A stretch of 64,000 nt of DNA from Acanthosepion esculentum (Eukaryota > Mollusca > Cephalopoda > Sepiida > Sepiidae). A program made the translations under genes and the position numbers. A model generated the notes under the pieces. The model saw nothing but the letters and a program-made list of their open reading frames with translations. It ran no database searches and was not told where the DNA came from. The stretch covers positions 9,025,501 to 9,089,500 of the forward strand of contig CAXIWW010000817.1 in NCBI GenBank assembly GCA_964036315.1, read 5' to 3'. This document shows positions 52,018-64,000 of the stretch, one piece after another; position 1 is the first letter of the stretch, and each line of letters starts with the position of its first letter.

Positions 52018-53545
52018 GGCACTTTTGCAATGAGCTGTTGGCACTTTTGCTATCAGCTGTGGTGCGGTTGGCACTTTTACTATCAACTGGTGTTGTTCGC
52101 AAGTTTTTTATATAAACATGTATTTTTATAATTTCATTTTTTTTTTTTTTTAGTGGGGGTCACTATTTGCTCATAGCTGGGACCCTTTGTGATCAGAAGC
52201 CTTGCTGTCAGATGTAGTTTATAGTCATACCTAGGATTAGTTGGCACTGTGGTGCTGTTGGCACTATTGCAATCAACTGTTGGCACTTTTGCTATCAGCT
52301 GTTGGCACTTTTGCTATCAGCTTTTGGCACTTTTGCATTCAGCTTTTGGCACTTTTGGTATCATCTGTTGGCACTTTTGCTATCAACTGTTGGTACTTTT
52401 GCTATCAGCTGTTGGCACTTTTGCTATCAGCTGTTGGCATATTTCTATCAGCTGTTGGCACATTTGCTATCAGCTTTTGGCACTTTTGGTATCAGCTGTT
52501 GGCACTTTTGCTACAAGCTGTTGGCACTTTTGCTATCAGCTGTGGTGCTGTTTGCACTTTTGCTATCAACTGGTGTTGTTCGCAAGTTTTTATATAAACA
52601 TGTATTTTTATACTTTCATAGTGTTTTTTTTTTAGTGGGGCGTCACTATTTGCTCATAGCTGTGACCCTTTGTGATCAGAAGCCTTGCTCTCAGATTTAG
52701 TTTATAGTCATACCTAGGACTAGTTGGCACCGTGGTGCTGTTGGCACTTTTGCTATCAGCTGTTGGCACTTTTGCTATCAGCTGTTGGCTCTTTTGCTAT
52801 GAGCTGTTGGAACTTTGCTATCAGCTGTTGGCACTTTTGCTATCAGCTGTGGTGCTGTTGGCACTTTTGCTATCAACTGGTGTTGCTCGCAAGTTTTTAT
52901 ATAAACATGTATTTTTATACTTTCATAGTGTTTTTTTTAGTGGGGGGTCACTATTTGCTCAAGGCTGGGACACTTTGTGATCAGAAGACTTGCTGTGAGA
53001 TGTAGTTTATAGTCATACCTAAAACTAGTTGGCACTGTGGTGCTGTTGGCCCTTTTGCTATCAGCTGTTGACACTTTTGCTATCAGCTGTTGGCACTTTT
53101 GCTATCAACTGGTGTTGTTCGAAAGTTTTTATATAAACATGTATTTTTATAATTTCATAATGTTTTTTTTTTAGTGGGGGGTCACTATTTGCTCATAGCT
53201 GGGACTTTTTGTGATCAGAGGCCTTGCTGTCAGATGTAGTTTATGTCATACCTAGGAATAGTTGGCACTGTGGGGCTGTTGGCACTTTTGCTATCAGCTG
53301 TTGGCACTTTTGCTATCAGCTGTTGGCACTTTTGCTATCAGCTGTTGGCACTTTTGCTATCAGCTGTTGGCAATTTTGCTATCAACTGGGGTTGTTCGCA
53401 AGTTTTTTTATAAACATGTATTTTTATACATTCATAGTGTTCTTTTTAGTGGGGGGTCACTATTTACTCATAGCTTGGACCCTTTGTGATCAGAAGCCTT
53501 GCTGTCAGATATAGTTTATAGTCATACCTAGGACTAGTTGTCTAT

Positions 53546-54056
53546 GTGGTGCTGTTTGCACTTTTGCTATCAGCTGTTGGCACTTTTGCTATCATCTGTT
53601 GGCACTTTTGCTATAAGCTGTTGGCACTTTTTCTATCAAATGTGGTGCTGTTAGCACTTTTGCTATCAGCTGTTGGCACTTATGCTATCAGCTGTTTGCA
53701 CTTTTGCTATCAGCTTTTGGCACTTTTGGTATCAGCTGTTGGCACTTTTCCTATCAGATGTTGGCAATTTGCTATCAGCTGTTGGCACTTTTGGTATCAT
53801 CTGTTGGCACTTATGCTATCAGCTGTTGGCACTTTTGCTATCAGCTGTTGGCACTTTTGGTATCATCTATTGGCACTTTTGCTATCACCTGTTAGCAATT
53901 TTGCTATCAGCTGTTGGCACTTTTGCTATCAGCTTTGGGCACTTTTGCTATCAGCTGTTGGCAATTTTGCTACCAGCTGTTGGCACTTTTGCTATCAGCT
54001 GTTGGCACCTAAGCTATCAGCTGTGGTGCTTTTGGCACTTTTGCTATCAACTGGTT
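53546..54056 (-). repeat. Longest subrepeat run of the inverted E array (about 23 copies)
   Basis: About 23 subrepeats between blocks, with an internal CTGTGGTG element near 53,640 (as ATGTGGTG) that marks where two runs were joined. Altered copies such as GGCACCTAAGCTATCAG recur in the following unit near 54,326, showing that the neighbouring unit was derived from this one. Confidence 0.85.
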
Positions 54057-57000
54057 TTGTTCGCTAGTTTTTATATAAACATGTATTTTTCTACTTTCAT
54101 AGTGTGTTTTTTTTAGTGGGGCGTCACTATTGGCTCATAGCTGGGACACTTTGTGATCAGAAGCCTTGCTGTCAGATGTAGTTTATAGTCATACCTAGGA
54201 CTAGTTGGCACTGTGGAGCTGTTAGCACTTTTGTTATCAGCTGTTGGCACTTTTGCTATCAGCTGTTGGCACTTTTGCTACCAGCTGTTGGCACTTTTGC
54301 TATCAGCTGTTGGCACTTTTGCTATCAGCAGTTGGTACCTAAGCTATCAGCTGTGGTGCTTTTGGCACTTTTGCTATCAACTGGTTTTGTTCGCAAGTTT
54401 TTATATAAACATGTATTTTTCTACTTTCATAGTGTGTTTTTTTAGTGGGCGTCACTATTGGCTCATAGCTGGGACCCTTTGTGATCAGAAGCCTTGCTGT
54501 CAGATGTAGTTTATAGTCATACCTAGGACTAGTTGGCACTGTGGTGCTGTTGGCACATTTGCTATCTGCTGTTGGCACTTTTGCTATCAGCTGTTGGCAC
54601 GTTTGCTATCAGCTGTTGGCACTTTTGCTATCAGCTGTGGTGCTGTTGGCACTTTTGCTATCAACTGGTGTTGTTCGCAAGTTTTTATATAAACATGTAT
54701 TTTAATACTTTCATAGTGTTTTTTTTTTAGTGGGGGGTCACTATTTGCTCATAGCTTGGACCCTTTGTGATCAGAAGTCTTGCTGTCAGATGTAGTTTAT
54801 AGTCATACCTAGGACTATTTGGCACTGTGGTGCAGTTGGCACTGTTGCTATCAGCTGTTGGCACTTTTGCTATCAGCTGTTGGCACTTATACTATCATCT
54901 GTTGGCACTTTTGCTATGAGCTTTTGGCACTTTTGGTATCAGCTGTTGCCACTTTTGCTATCAGCTGTTGGCACTTTTGCTATCAGCTGTTGGCACTTTT
55001 GGTATCATCTGTTGGCACTTTTGCTATCATCTGTTGGCATTTTTGCTATTAGCTGTGGTGCTGTTGGCACTTTTGCTATCATCTGGTGTTGTTCGCAAGT
55101 TTTTATATAAACATGTATTTTTATACTTTCATAGTGTTTTTCTTTAGTGGGGGGTCACTATTTACTCATAGCTGGGACGATTTGTGATCAGAAGCCTTGC
55201 TGTCAGATGTAGTTTATAGTCATACCTAGGACTAGTTGGCAATGTGGTGATGTTGGCACTTTTGCTATCAGCTGTTGGCACTTTTGCTATCAGCTGTTGG
55301 TACTTTTGCTATCAGCTGTTGGCACTTTTGCTATCAGCTGTTGCCACTTTTGCTATCAGCTGTGTGCACTTTTGCTATCAGCTGTTGGCACTTTTGCTAT
55401 CAGCTGTGGTGCTGTTGGCACTTTTGCTATCAACTGGTGTTGTTCGCAAGTTTTTATATAAGCAAGTATTTTTATACTTTCATAGAGTTTTTTTTATAGT
55501 GGGGGGTCACTATTTGCTCATAGCTGGGACCCTTTGTAATCAGAAGCCTTGCTGTCAGATGTAGTTTATAGTCATACCTAGGACTAGTTGGCACTGTGGT
55601 GCTGTTGGCACTTTTGCTATCAGCTGTTGGCACTTTTGCTATCAGCTGTTGGCACTTTTGCTATCAGCTGTGGTGCTGTTGGCACTTTTGCTATCAACTG
55701 GTGTTGTTCGCAAGTTTTTATATAAACATGTATTTTTATACATTCATAGTGTTTTTTTTTTAGTGGGGGGTCACTATTTGCTCATAGCTGGGACCCTTTG
55801 TGATCAGAAGCATTGCTGTCAGTGTAGTTTATAATCATACCTAGGACTAGTTGGCAATGTGGTGCTTTTGGAACTTTTGCTATCAGCTGTTGGCACTTTT
55901 GCTATCAGCTGTTGGCACTTTTGCTATCTGCTGTTGTGCTCTTGGCACCTTTGCTATCAACTGGTGTTGTTCGCAAGTTTTTATATAAACATGTATTTTT
56001 ATACTTTCATAGTGTTTTTTTTTAGTGGGGGGTCACTATTTGCTCATAGCTTGGACCCTATGTGATCAGAAGCCTTGCTGTCAGATGTCGTTTATAGTCA
56101 TACCTAGGACTAGTTGGCAATGTGGTTCTGTTTGCACTTTTGCTATCAGCTGTTTGCACTTTTGCTATCAGCTGTTGGCACTTTTGCTATCAGCTGTGGT
56201 GCTGTTTGCACTTTTGCTATCAACTGGTGTTGTTCGCAAGTTTTTATATAAACATGTATTTTTATACTTTCATAGTGTTTTTTTTTTAGTGGGGGGTCAC
56301 TATTTGCTCATAGCTGGGACCCTTTGTGATCAGAAGCCTTGCTGTCAGATGTAGTTTATAGTCATACCTAGGACTAGTTGGCACTGTGGTGCTGTTGGCA
56401 CTTTTGCTATCAGCTGTTGGCACTTTTGCTATCAGCTGTTGGCACTTTTGCTATCAGCTGTTGGCACTTTTGCTATCAGCTGTTGGCACTTTTGCTATCA
56501 GCTGTTGGCACTTTTGCTATCAGCTGTGGTGCTTTTGTCACTTTTGGTATCAACTGGTGTTGTTCGCAAGTTTTTATTTTAGCATATATTTTTATACTTT
56601 CATAGTGTTTTTTTTATAGTGGGGTGTCACTATTTGCTCATAGCTGGGACTCTTTGTGATCAGAAGCCTTGCTGTCAGATGTAGTTTATAGTCATACGTA
56701 GGACTAGTTGGCACTGTGGTGCTGTTGGCACTTTTGCTATCAGCTGCTGGCACTTTTGTTATCAGCTGTGGTGATGTTGGCACTTTTGCTATCAACTGGT
56801 GTTGTTCGCAAGTTTTTATATAAACATGTATTTTTATACATTCTTAGTGTTTTTTTTTTAGTGGGGGGTCACTATTTGCTCATAGCTGGGACCCTTTGTG
56901 ATCAGAAGCCTTGCTGTCAGTGTAGTTTATAATCATACCTAGGACTAGTTGGCAATGTTGTGCTGTTGGCACTTTTGCTATCAGCTGTTGGCACTTTTGC

Positions 57001-58235
57001 TATCAGCTGTTGGCAATTTTGCTATCAGCTGTTGGCACTTTTGCTATCAGCTATGGTGCTCTTGGCACTTTTGCTATCAACTGGTGTTGTTCGCAAGTTT
57101 TTATATAAACATGTATTTTTATACTTTCATAGTGTTTTTTTTTTAGTGGGGGGTCACTATTTGCTCATAGCTGAGACCCTTTGTGATCAGAAGCCTTGCT
57201 GTCAGATGTAGTTTATAGTCATACCTAGGACTAGTTGGCAATGTGGTGATGTTGGCACTTTTGCTATCAGCTGTTGGCACTTTTGCTCTCAGCTGTTGGC
57301 ACTTTTGCTATCAGCTGTGGTGCCGTTGGCACTTTTGCTATCAACTGGTGTTGTTCGCAAGTTTTTATATAAGCAAGTATTTTTATACTTTCATAGAGTT
57401 TTTTATAGTGGGGGGTCACTATTTGCTCATAGCTGGGACCCTTTGTGTTCAGAAGCCTTGCTGTCAGTGTAGTTTATAATCATACCTAGGACTAGTTGGC
57501 AATGTGGTGCTGTTGGCACTTTTGCTATCAGCTGTTGGCACTTTTGCTATCAGCTGTTGGCAATTTTGCTATCAGCTGTTGGCACTTTTGCTATCAGCTG
57601 TGGTGCTCTTGGCACTTTTGCTATCAACTGGTGTTGTTCGCAAGTTTTTATATAAACATGTATTTTTATACTTTCATAGTGTTTTTTTTTAGTGGGGTGT
57701 CACTATTTGCTCATAGCTTGGACCCTTTGTGATCAGAAGCCTTGCAGTCAGATGTAGTTTATAGTCATACCTACGACTAGTTGGCAATGTGGTGCTGTTT
57801 GCACTTTTGCTATCAGCTGTGGTGCTGTTTGCACTTTTGCTATCAACTGGTGTTGTTCGCAAGTTTTTATATAAACATGTATTTTTATACTTTCATAGTG
57901 TTTTTTTTAGTGGGGGGTCACTATTTGCTCATAGCTGGGACCCTTTGTGATCAGAAGCCTTGCTGTCAGATGTAGTTTATAGTCATACCTAGGACTAGTT
58001 GGCACTGTGGCGCTGTTGGCACTTTTGCTATCAGCTGTTGGCACTTTTGCTATCAGCTGTTGGCACTTTTGATATCAGCGGTTGGCACTTTTGCTATCAG
58101 CTGTTGACACTTTTGCTATCAATTGTTGGCACTTTTGCTATCAGCTGTGTTGCTGTTGGCAATTTTGCTATCAACTGGTGTTGTTCGCAAGTTTTTATAT
58201 AAACATGTATTTTTATACTTTCATAGAGTTTTTTT

Positions 58236-58262
58236 TATAGTGGGGGGTCACTGTGGCGCTGT
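58236..58262 (-). repeat. Family E unit with the block internally deleted
   Basis: GTGGGGGGTCACT is followed at once by GTGGCGCTGTTGGC. The usual sequence between TCACTATTTGC and AGTTGGCACTGTGG, about 120 bp that include the TGATCA and CCTAGG landmarks, is missing. Both ends carry CACT, so the deletion has a 4-bp microhomology. Confidence 0.85.
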
Positions 58263-61200
58263 TGGCACTTTTGCTATCAGCTGTTGGCACTTTTGCTATC
58301 AGCTGTTGGCACTTTTGCTATCAGCTGTTGGCACTTTTGCTATCAGCTGTTGGAACTTTTGCTATCAGCTATTGGCACTTTTGCTATCAGCTGTTGGCAC
58401 TTTTGCTATCATCTGTGGTGCTGTTGGCACTTTTGCTATCAACTGGTGTTGTCCGCAAGTTTTTATATAAGCATGTATTTTTATATTTTCATAGTGTTTT
58501 TTTTATAGTGGGGGGTCACTATTTGCTCATAGCTGGGACCCTTTGTGATCAGAAGCCTTGCTGTCAGATGTAGTTTATAGTCATACCTAGGAGTAGTTGG
58601 CACTGTGGTGCTGTTGGCACTTTTGCTATCAGCTGTTGGCACTTTTCCTATCAGCAGTTGGCACTTTTGCTATCAGCTGTGGTGCTGTTTGCACTTTTGC
58701 TATCAACTGGTGTTGTTCGCAAGTTTTTATATAAACATGTATTTTTATACTTTCATAGTGTTTTTTTTTAGTGGGGGGGTCACTATTTGCTCATAGCTGG
58801 GACCCTTTGTGATCAGAAGCTTTCCTGTCAGATGTAGTTTATAGTCATACCTAGGACTAGTTGGCAATGTGGTGCTGTTGGCACTTTTGCTATCAGCTGT
58901 TGGCACTTTTGCTATCAGCTGTTGGCACTTTTGCTATCAGCTGTTTGGCACTTTTGCTATCAGCTGTTGGGACTTTTGCTATCAGCTGCGGTGCTGTTGG
59001 CACTTTTGCTATCAACTGGTGTTGTTCGCAAGTTTTTATATAAGCATGTATTTTTATACTTTCATAGAGTTTTTTTTTATAGTGGGGGGTCACTATTTGC
59101 TCATAGCTGGGACCCTTTGTGATCAGAAGCCATGCTGTCAGATGTAGTTTATAGTCATACCTAGGACTAGTTGGCACTGTGGTGCTGTTGGCACTTTTGC
59201 TATCAGCTGTTGGCACTTTTGCTATCAGCAGTTGGCACTTTTACTATAAGCTGTGGTGCTCTTGGCACTTTTGCTATCAACTGGTGTTGTTCGCAAGTTT
59301 TTATATAAACATGTATTTTTATACTTTCATAGTGTTGTTTTTTAGTGGGGGGTCACTATTTGCTCATAGCTGGGACCCTTTGTGATCAGAAGCCTTGCTG
59401 TCAGATGTAGTTTATAGTCATACCTAGGACTAGTTGGCACTGTGGTGCTGTTGGCACATTTGCTATCAGCTGTTGGCACTTTTGCTATCAGCTGTTGGCA
59501 CTTTTGCTATCAGCGGTTGGCACTTTTGCTATCGGCTGTTGACACTTTTGCTATCAGCTGTTGGCACTTTTGCTATCAGCTGTGTTGCTGTTGGCAATTT
59601 TGCTATCAACTGGTGTTGTTCGCAAGTTTTTATATAAACATGTATTTTTATACTTTCATAGAGTTTTTTTTTAGTGGGGGGTCACTATTTGCTCATAGCT
59701 GGGACCCTTTGTGATCAGAAGCCTTGCTGTCAGATGTAGTTTATAGTCATACCTAGGACTAGTTGGCAATGTGGTGCTGTTGGCACTTTTGCTATCTGCT
59801 GTTGGCACTTTTGCTATCAGCTGTTGGCACTTTTGCCATCAGCTGTTGGCACTTTTGCTATCAGCTGTTGGCACTTTTGCTATCAGCTGTGGTGCTGTTG
59901 GCACTTTTGCTATCAACTGGTGTTGTTCGCAAGTTTTTATATAAACATGTATTTTTATACATTCATAATGTTTTTTTTAGTGGGGGGTCACTATTTGCTC
60001 ATAGCAGGGACCATTTGTGATCAGAAGCCTTTCTGTCAGTGTAGTTTATAATCATACCTAGGACTAGTTGGCACTGTGGTGCTGTTGGCACATTTGCGAT
60101 AAGCTGTTGGCACATTTGCTATCAGCTGTTGGCAATTTTGCTATCAGCTGTTGGCACTTTTGCTATCAGCTGTGGTGCTCTTGGCACTTTTGCTATCAAC
60201 TGGTGTTGTTCGCAAGTTTTTATATAAACATGTATTTTTATACTTTCATAGTGTTTTTTTTTTTAGTGGGGGGTCAATCTTTGCTCATAGCTTGGACCAT
60301 TGTGATCAGAAGCCTTGCTGTCAGATGTAGTTTATAGTCATACCTAGGTCTAGTTGGCACTGTGGTGCTGTTGGCACTTTTGCTATCAGCTGTTGGCACT
60401 TTTGCTATAAGCTGTTGGCACATTTGCTATCAGCTGTTGGCACTTTTGCTATCAACTGGTGTTGTTCGCAAGTTTTTATATAAGCATGTATTTTTCTATA
60501 TTCATAGTGTTTTTTTCATAGTGGGGGGTCACTATTTGCTCATAGCTGGGACCCTTTGTGATCAGAAGCCTTGCTGTCAGATGTAGTGTATAGTCATACC
60601 TAGGACTAGTTGGCACTGTGGTGCTGTTGGCACTTTTGCTGTCAGCTGTTGGCACTTTTGCTATCAGCTGTTGGCACTTTTCCTATCAGCTGTGGTGCTG
60701 TTGGTACTTTTGCTATCAACTGGTGTTGTTCGCAAGTTTTTATATAAACATGTATTTTTATACATTCATAGTGTTTTTTTTTTAGTGGGGTGTCACTATT
60801 TACTCATAGCTGGGACCCTTTGTGATCAGAAGTCTTGCTATCAGTGTAGTTTATAATCATACCTAGGACTAGTTGGCAATGTGGTGCTGTTGGCACTTTT
60901 GCTATCAGCTGTTGGCACTTTTACTATAAGCTGTGGTGCTCTTGGCACTTTTGCTATCAACTGGTGTTGTTCGCAAGTTTTTATATAAACATGTATTTTT
61001 ATACTTTCATAGAGTTTTTTTTTTAGTGGGGGGTCACTATTTGCTCATAGCTGGGACCCTTTGTGATCAGAAGCCTTGCTGTCAGATGTAGTTTATAGTC
61101 ATACCTAGGACTAGTTGGCACTGTGGTGCTGTTGGCACATTTGCTATCAGCTGTTGGCACTTTTGCTATCAGCTGTTGGCACTTTTGCTATCAGCTGTTG

Positions 61201-62815
61201 GAACTTTTGCTATCAGCTATTGGCACTTTTGCTATCAGCTGTTGGCACTTTTGCTATCATCTGTGGTGCTGTTGGCACTTTTGCTATCAACTGGTGTTGT
61301 TCGCAAGTTTTTATATAAGCATGTATTTTTATATTTTCATAGTGTTTTTTTTATAGTGGGGGGTCACTATTTGCTCATAGCTGGGACCCTTTGTGATCAG
61401 AAGCCTTGCTGTCAGATGTAGTTTATAGTCATACCTAGGAGTAGTTGGCACTGTGGTGCTGTTGGCACTTTTGCTATCAGCTGTTGGCACTTTTCCTATC
61501 AGCAGTTGGCACTTTTGCTATCAGCTGTGGTGCTGTTTGCACTTTTGCTATCAACTGGTGTTGTTCGCAAGTTTTTATATAAACATGTATTTTTATACTT
61601 TCATAGTGTTTTTTTTTAGTGGGGGGGACACTATTTGCTCATAGCTGGGACCCTTTGTGATCAGAAGCCTTGCTGTCAGATGTAGTTTATAGTCATACCT
61701 AGGATTGTTGGCACTGTGGTGCTGTTGGCACTTTTGCTATCTGCTGTTGGCACTTTTGCTATCAGCTGTTGGCACTTTTGCCATCAGCTGTTGGCACTTT
61801 TGCTATCAGCTGTTGGCACTTTTGCTATCAGCTGTGGTGCTGTTGGCACTTTTGCTATCAACTGGTGTTGTTCGCAAGTTTTTATATTAACATGTATTTT
61901 TATACATTCATAATGTTTTTTTTAGTGGGGGGTCACTATTTGCTCATAGCTGGGACCCTTTGTGATCAGAAGCCTTGCTGTCAGTGTAGTTTATAATCAT
62001 ACCTAGGACTAGTTGGCACTGTGGTGCTGTTGGCACATTTGCGATAAGCTGTTGGCACATTTGCTATCAGCTGTTGGCAATTTTGCTATCAGCTGTTGGC
62101 ACTTTTGCTATCAGCTGTGGTGCTCTTGGCACTTTTGCTATCAACTGGTGTTTTTCGCAAGTTTTTATATAAACATGTATTTTTATACTTTCATAGTGTT
62201 TTTTTTTTTAGTGGGGGGTCAATCTTTGCTCATAGCTTGGACCATTGTGATCAGAAGCCTTGCCGTCAGATGTAGTTTATAGTCATACCTAGGTCTAGTT
62301 GGCACTGTGGTGCTGTTGGCACTTTTGCTATCAGCTGTTGGCACTTTTGCTATCAGCTGTTGGCACATTTGCTATCAGCTGTTGGCACTTTTGCTATCAA
62401 CTGGTGTTGTTCGCAAGTTTTTATATAAGCATGTATTTTTCTATATTCATAGTGTTTTTTTATAGTGGGGGGTCACTATTTGCTCATAGCTGGGACCCTT
62501 TGTGATCAGAAGCCTTGCTGTCAGATGTAGTGTATAGTCATACCTAGGACTAGTTGGCACTGTGGTGCTGTTGGCACTTTTGCTGTCAGCTGTTGGCACT
62601 TTTGCTATCAGCTGTTGGCACTTTTCCTATCAGCTGTGGTGCTGTTGGTACTTTTGCTATCAACTGGTGTTGTTCGCAAGTTTTTATATAAACATGTATT
62701 TTTATACATTCATAGTGTTTTTTTTTTAGTGGGGTGTCACTATTTACTCATAGCTGGGACCCTTTGTGATCAGAAGTCTTGCTATCAGTGTAGTTTATAA
62801 TCATACCTAGGACTA
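58253..62815 (-). repeat. Segmental duplications within the inverted E array
   Basis: About 58,260-58,850 matches about 61,125-61,700 (offset 2,848 bp over most of it), marked by TCAGCTATTGGCAC, ATAAGCATGTATTTTTATATTTTC and ACCTAGGAGTAGTTGG pieces. About 59,770-60,910 matches about 61,720-62,855 (offset about 1,944 bp), marked by CACATTTGCGATAAGCTG, GGTCAATCTTTGCTC, CATACCTAGGTCTAG and TTGCTATCAGTGTAG. Two overlapping duplication histories are needed to explain the order. Confidence 0.82.
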
Positions 62816-64000
62816 GTTGGCAATGTGGTGCTGTTGGCACTTTTGCTATCAGCTGTTGGCACTTTTGCTATCAGCTGTTGGCAATTTTGCTATCAGCTGT
62901 TGGCACTTTTGCTATCAGCTGTTGTGCTCTTGGCACTTTTGCTATCAACTGGTGTTGTTCGCAAGTTTTTATATAAACATGTATTTTTTACTTTCATAGT
63001 GTTTTTTTTTTAGTGGGGGGTCACTATTTGCTCATAGCTTGGACCCTTTGTGATCAGAAGCCTTGCTGTCAGATGTAGTTTATAGTCATACCTAGGACTA
63101 GTTGGCACTGTGGTGCTGTTGGCACTTTTGCTATCAGCTGTTGGCACTTTTGCTATCAGCTATTGGCACTTTTGCTATCAGCTGTTGGCACTTTTGCTAT
63201 CAGCTGTTGGCAATTTTGCTATCAGCTGTTGGCACTTTTGCTATCAGCTGGGGTGATGTTGGCACTTTTGCTATCAACTGGTGTTGTTCGCAAGTTTTTA
63301 TATAAACATGTATTTTTATACTTTCATAGTGTTTTTTTTTTAGTGGGGGGTCACTATTTGCTCATAGCTGGGACCCTTTGTGATCAGAAGCCTTGCTGTC
63401 AGATGTAGTTTATATTCATACCTAGGAATAGATGGCACTGTGGTGCTGTTGCACTTTTGCTATCAGCTGCTGGCACTTTTGCTATCAGCTGTTGGCACTT
63501 TTGCTATCAGCTGTGGTTCTGTTGGCACTTTAGCTATCAACTGGTGTTGTTCGCAAGTTTTTATATAAACATGTATTTTTATACTTTCATAGTGTTTTTT
63601 TTTAGTGGGGGGTCACTATTTGCTCATAGCTGGGACCCTTTGTGATCAGAAGCCTTGCTGGCAGATGATGTTTATAGTCATACCTAGGACTAGTTGGCAC
63701 TGTGGTGCTGTTGGCACTTATGCTATCAGCTGTTGTCACTTTTGCTATCAGCTGTTGGCACCTTTGCTATCAGCTGTTGGCACTTTTGCTATCAGCTTTT
63801 GGCACTTTTGCTATCAGCTGTTGGCACTTTTGCTATCAACTGGTGCTGTTCGCAAGTTTTTATATAAACATGTATTTTTATACTTTCATAGAGTTTTTTT
63901 TAGTGGGGGGTCACTATTTGCTCATAGTTGGGACCCTTTGTGATCAGAAGCCTTGCTGTCAGATGTAGTTTATAGTCATACCTAGGACTAGTTGGCACTG

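Larger units (their letters stand above)
51991..64000 (-). repeat. Satellite family E, inverted array
   Basis: About 40 composite units in reverse orientation, read on plus as CTGTTGGCACTTTTGC plus TATCAG subrepeats, CTGTGGTG, TATCAACTGGTGTTGTTCGC, CAAGTTTTTATATAAACATG, a T run, AGTGGGGGGTCACTATTTGC, and GTCATACCTAGGACTAGTTG. Unit length is about 220 bp (57,765-57,985) to about 670 bp. Subrepeat numbers are lower on average than in the forward array, and single units with two to five subrepeats predominate after 55,500. Some units read GTCAGTGTAGTTTATAATC instead of GTCAGATGTAGTTTATAGTC, a sub-family absent from the forward array. The array continues past the window. Confidence 0.95.

Noticed and set aside
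36571..63968. Many hydrophobic, Cys-rich open frames in family E that resemble membrane segments
   Set aside because: They are the translation of the 22-bp subrepeat in three phases and end in the same block each time. Copy number changes shift the frame, so no constraint on a protein is seen.
36371..64000. CRISPR-like array of 22-bp repeats
   Set aside because: The repeats are directly adjacent with no unique spacers, the surroundings are satellite DNA, and no cas gene is present.
1..64000. rRNA, tRNA, transposase, reverse transcriptase or viral sequence
   Set aside because: I looked for conserved cores and for non-repetitive open frames and saw none. Every segment belongs to one of the five repeat families.

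Overview
The window contains no gene that I can support. It is 64 kb of eukaryotic satellite DNA: five unrelated-looking tandem-repeat families (called A to E here) abut one another with no unique sequence between them. Kilobases of diverged monomers, higher-order repeats, inverted arrays and nested segmental duplications point to heterochromatin (pericentromeric, subtelomeric or similar) of a eukaryote, most likely an animal or other large-genome organism sequenced with long reads. Nothing here identifies the species. No rRNA, tRNA, transposon protein, CRISPR array or bacterial gene signal is visible.

Layout: family A (about 60-bp monomer) fills 1-5,030 in one orientation, then 8,864-13,150 and 16,690-19,003 in the opposite orientation. 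Family B (about 395-bp AT-rich monomer) fills 5,031-5,404, 7,613-8,863, 13,146-15,450 (inverted) and 15,451-16,692 (forward again). Family C (about 73-bp monomer, mostly in trimers of about 218 bp) fills 5,400-7,612. Family D (31- and 43-bp C-rich monomers) fills 19,000-36,380. Family E (a block of about 155 bp plus a variable number of 22-bp monomers, giving units of about 220-810 bp) fills 36,371-64,000 and switches orientation once, at 51,990/51,991.

The many long open reading frames are by-products of the repeats. The D consensus has no stop codon in any of the six frames, and its 31- and 43-bp lengths (both 1 modulo 3) make one frame cycle through all three phases. The A monomer is a multiple of three. 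The E 22-mer gives a 22-residue repeat every 66 bp.

The most informative features are structural. They are two fold-back junctions (about 15,450 and 51,990), inverted copies of the first A array in the later A arrays, an apparently near-identical 1,508-bp tandem duplication in D (28,261-31,276), smaller duplications in D and E, a 94-bp deletion with a 3-bp microhomology that separates two copies of a B/A junction, and short shared sequence at most family boundaries, including 10 bp at D/E. Together they suggest growth and rearrangement by unequal exchange, template switching and microhomology-mediated joining. All comparisons were made by eye, so lengths and boundaries are accurate to a few bases at best and identities are approximate.
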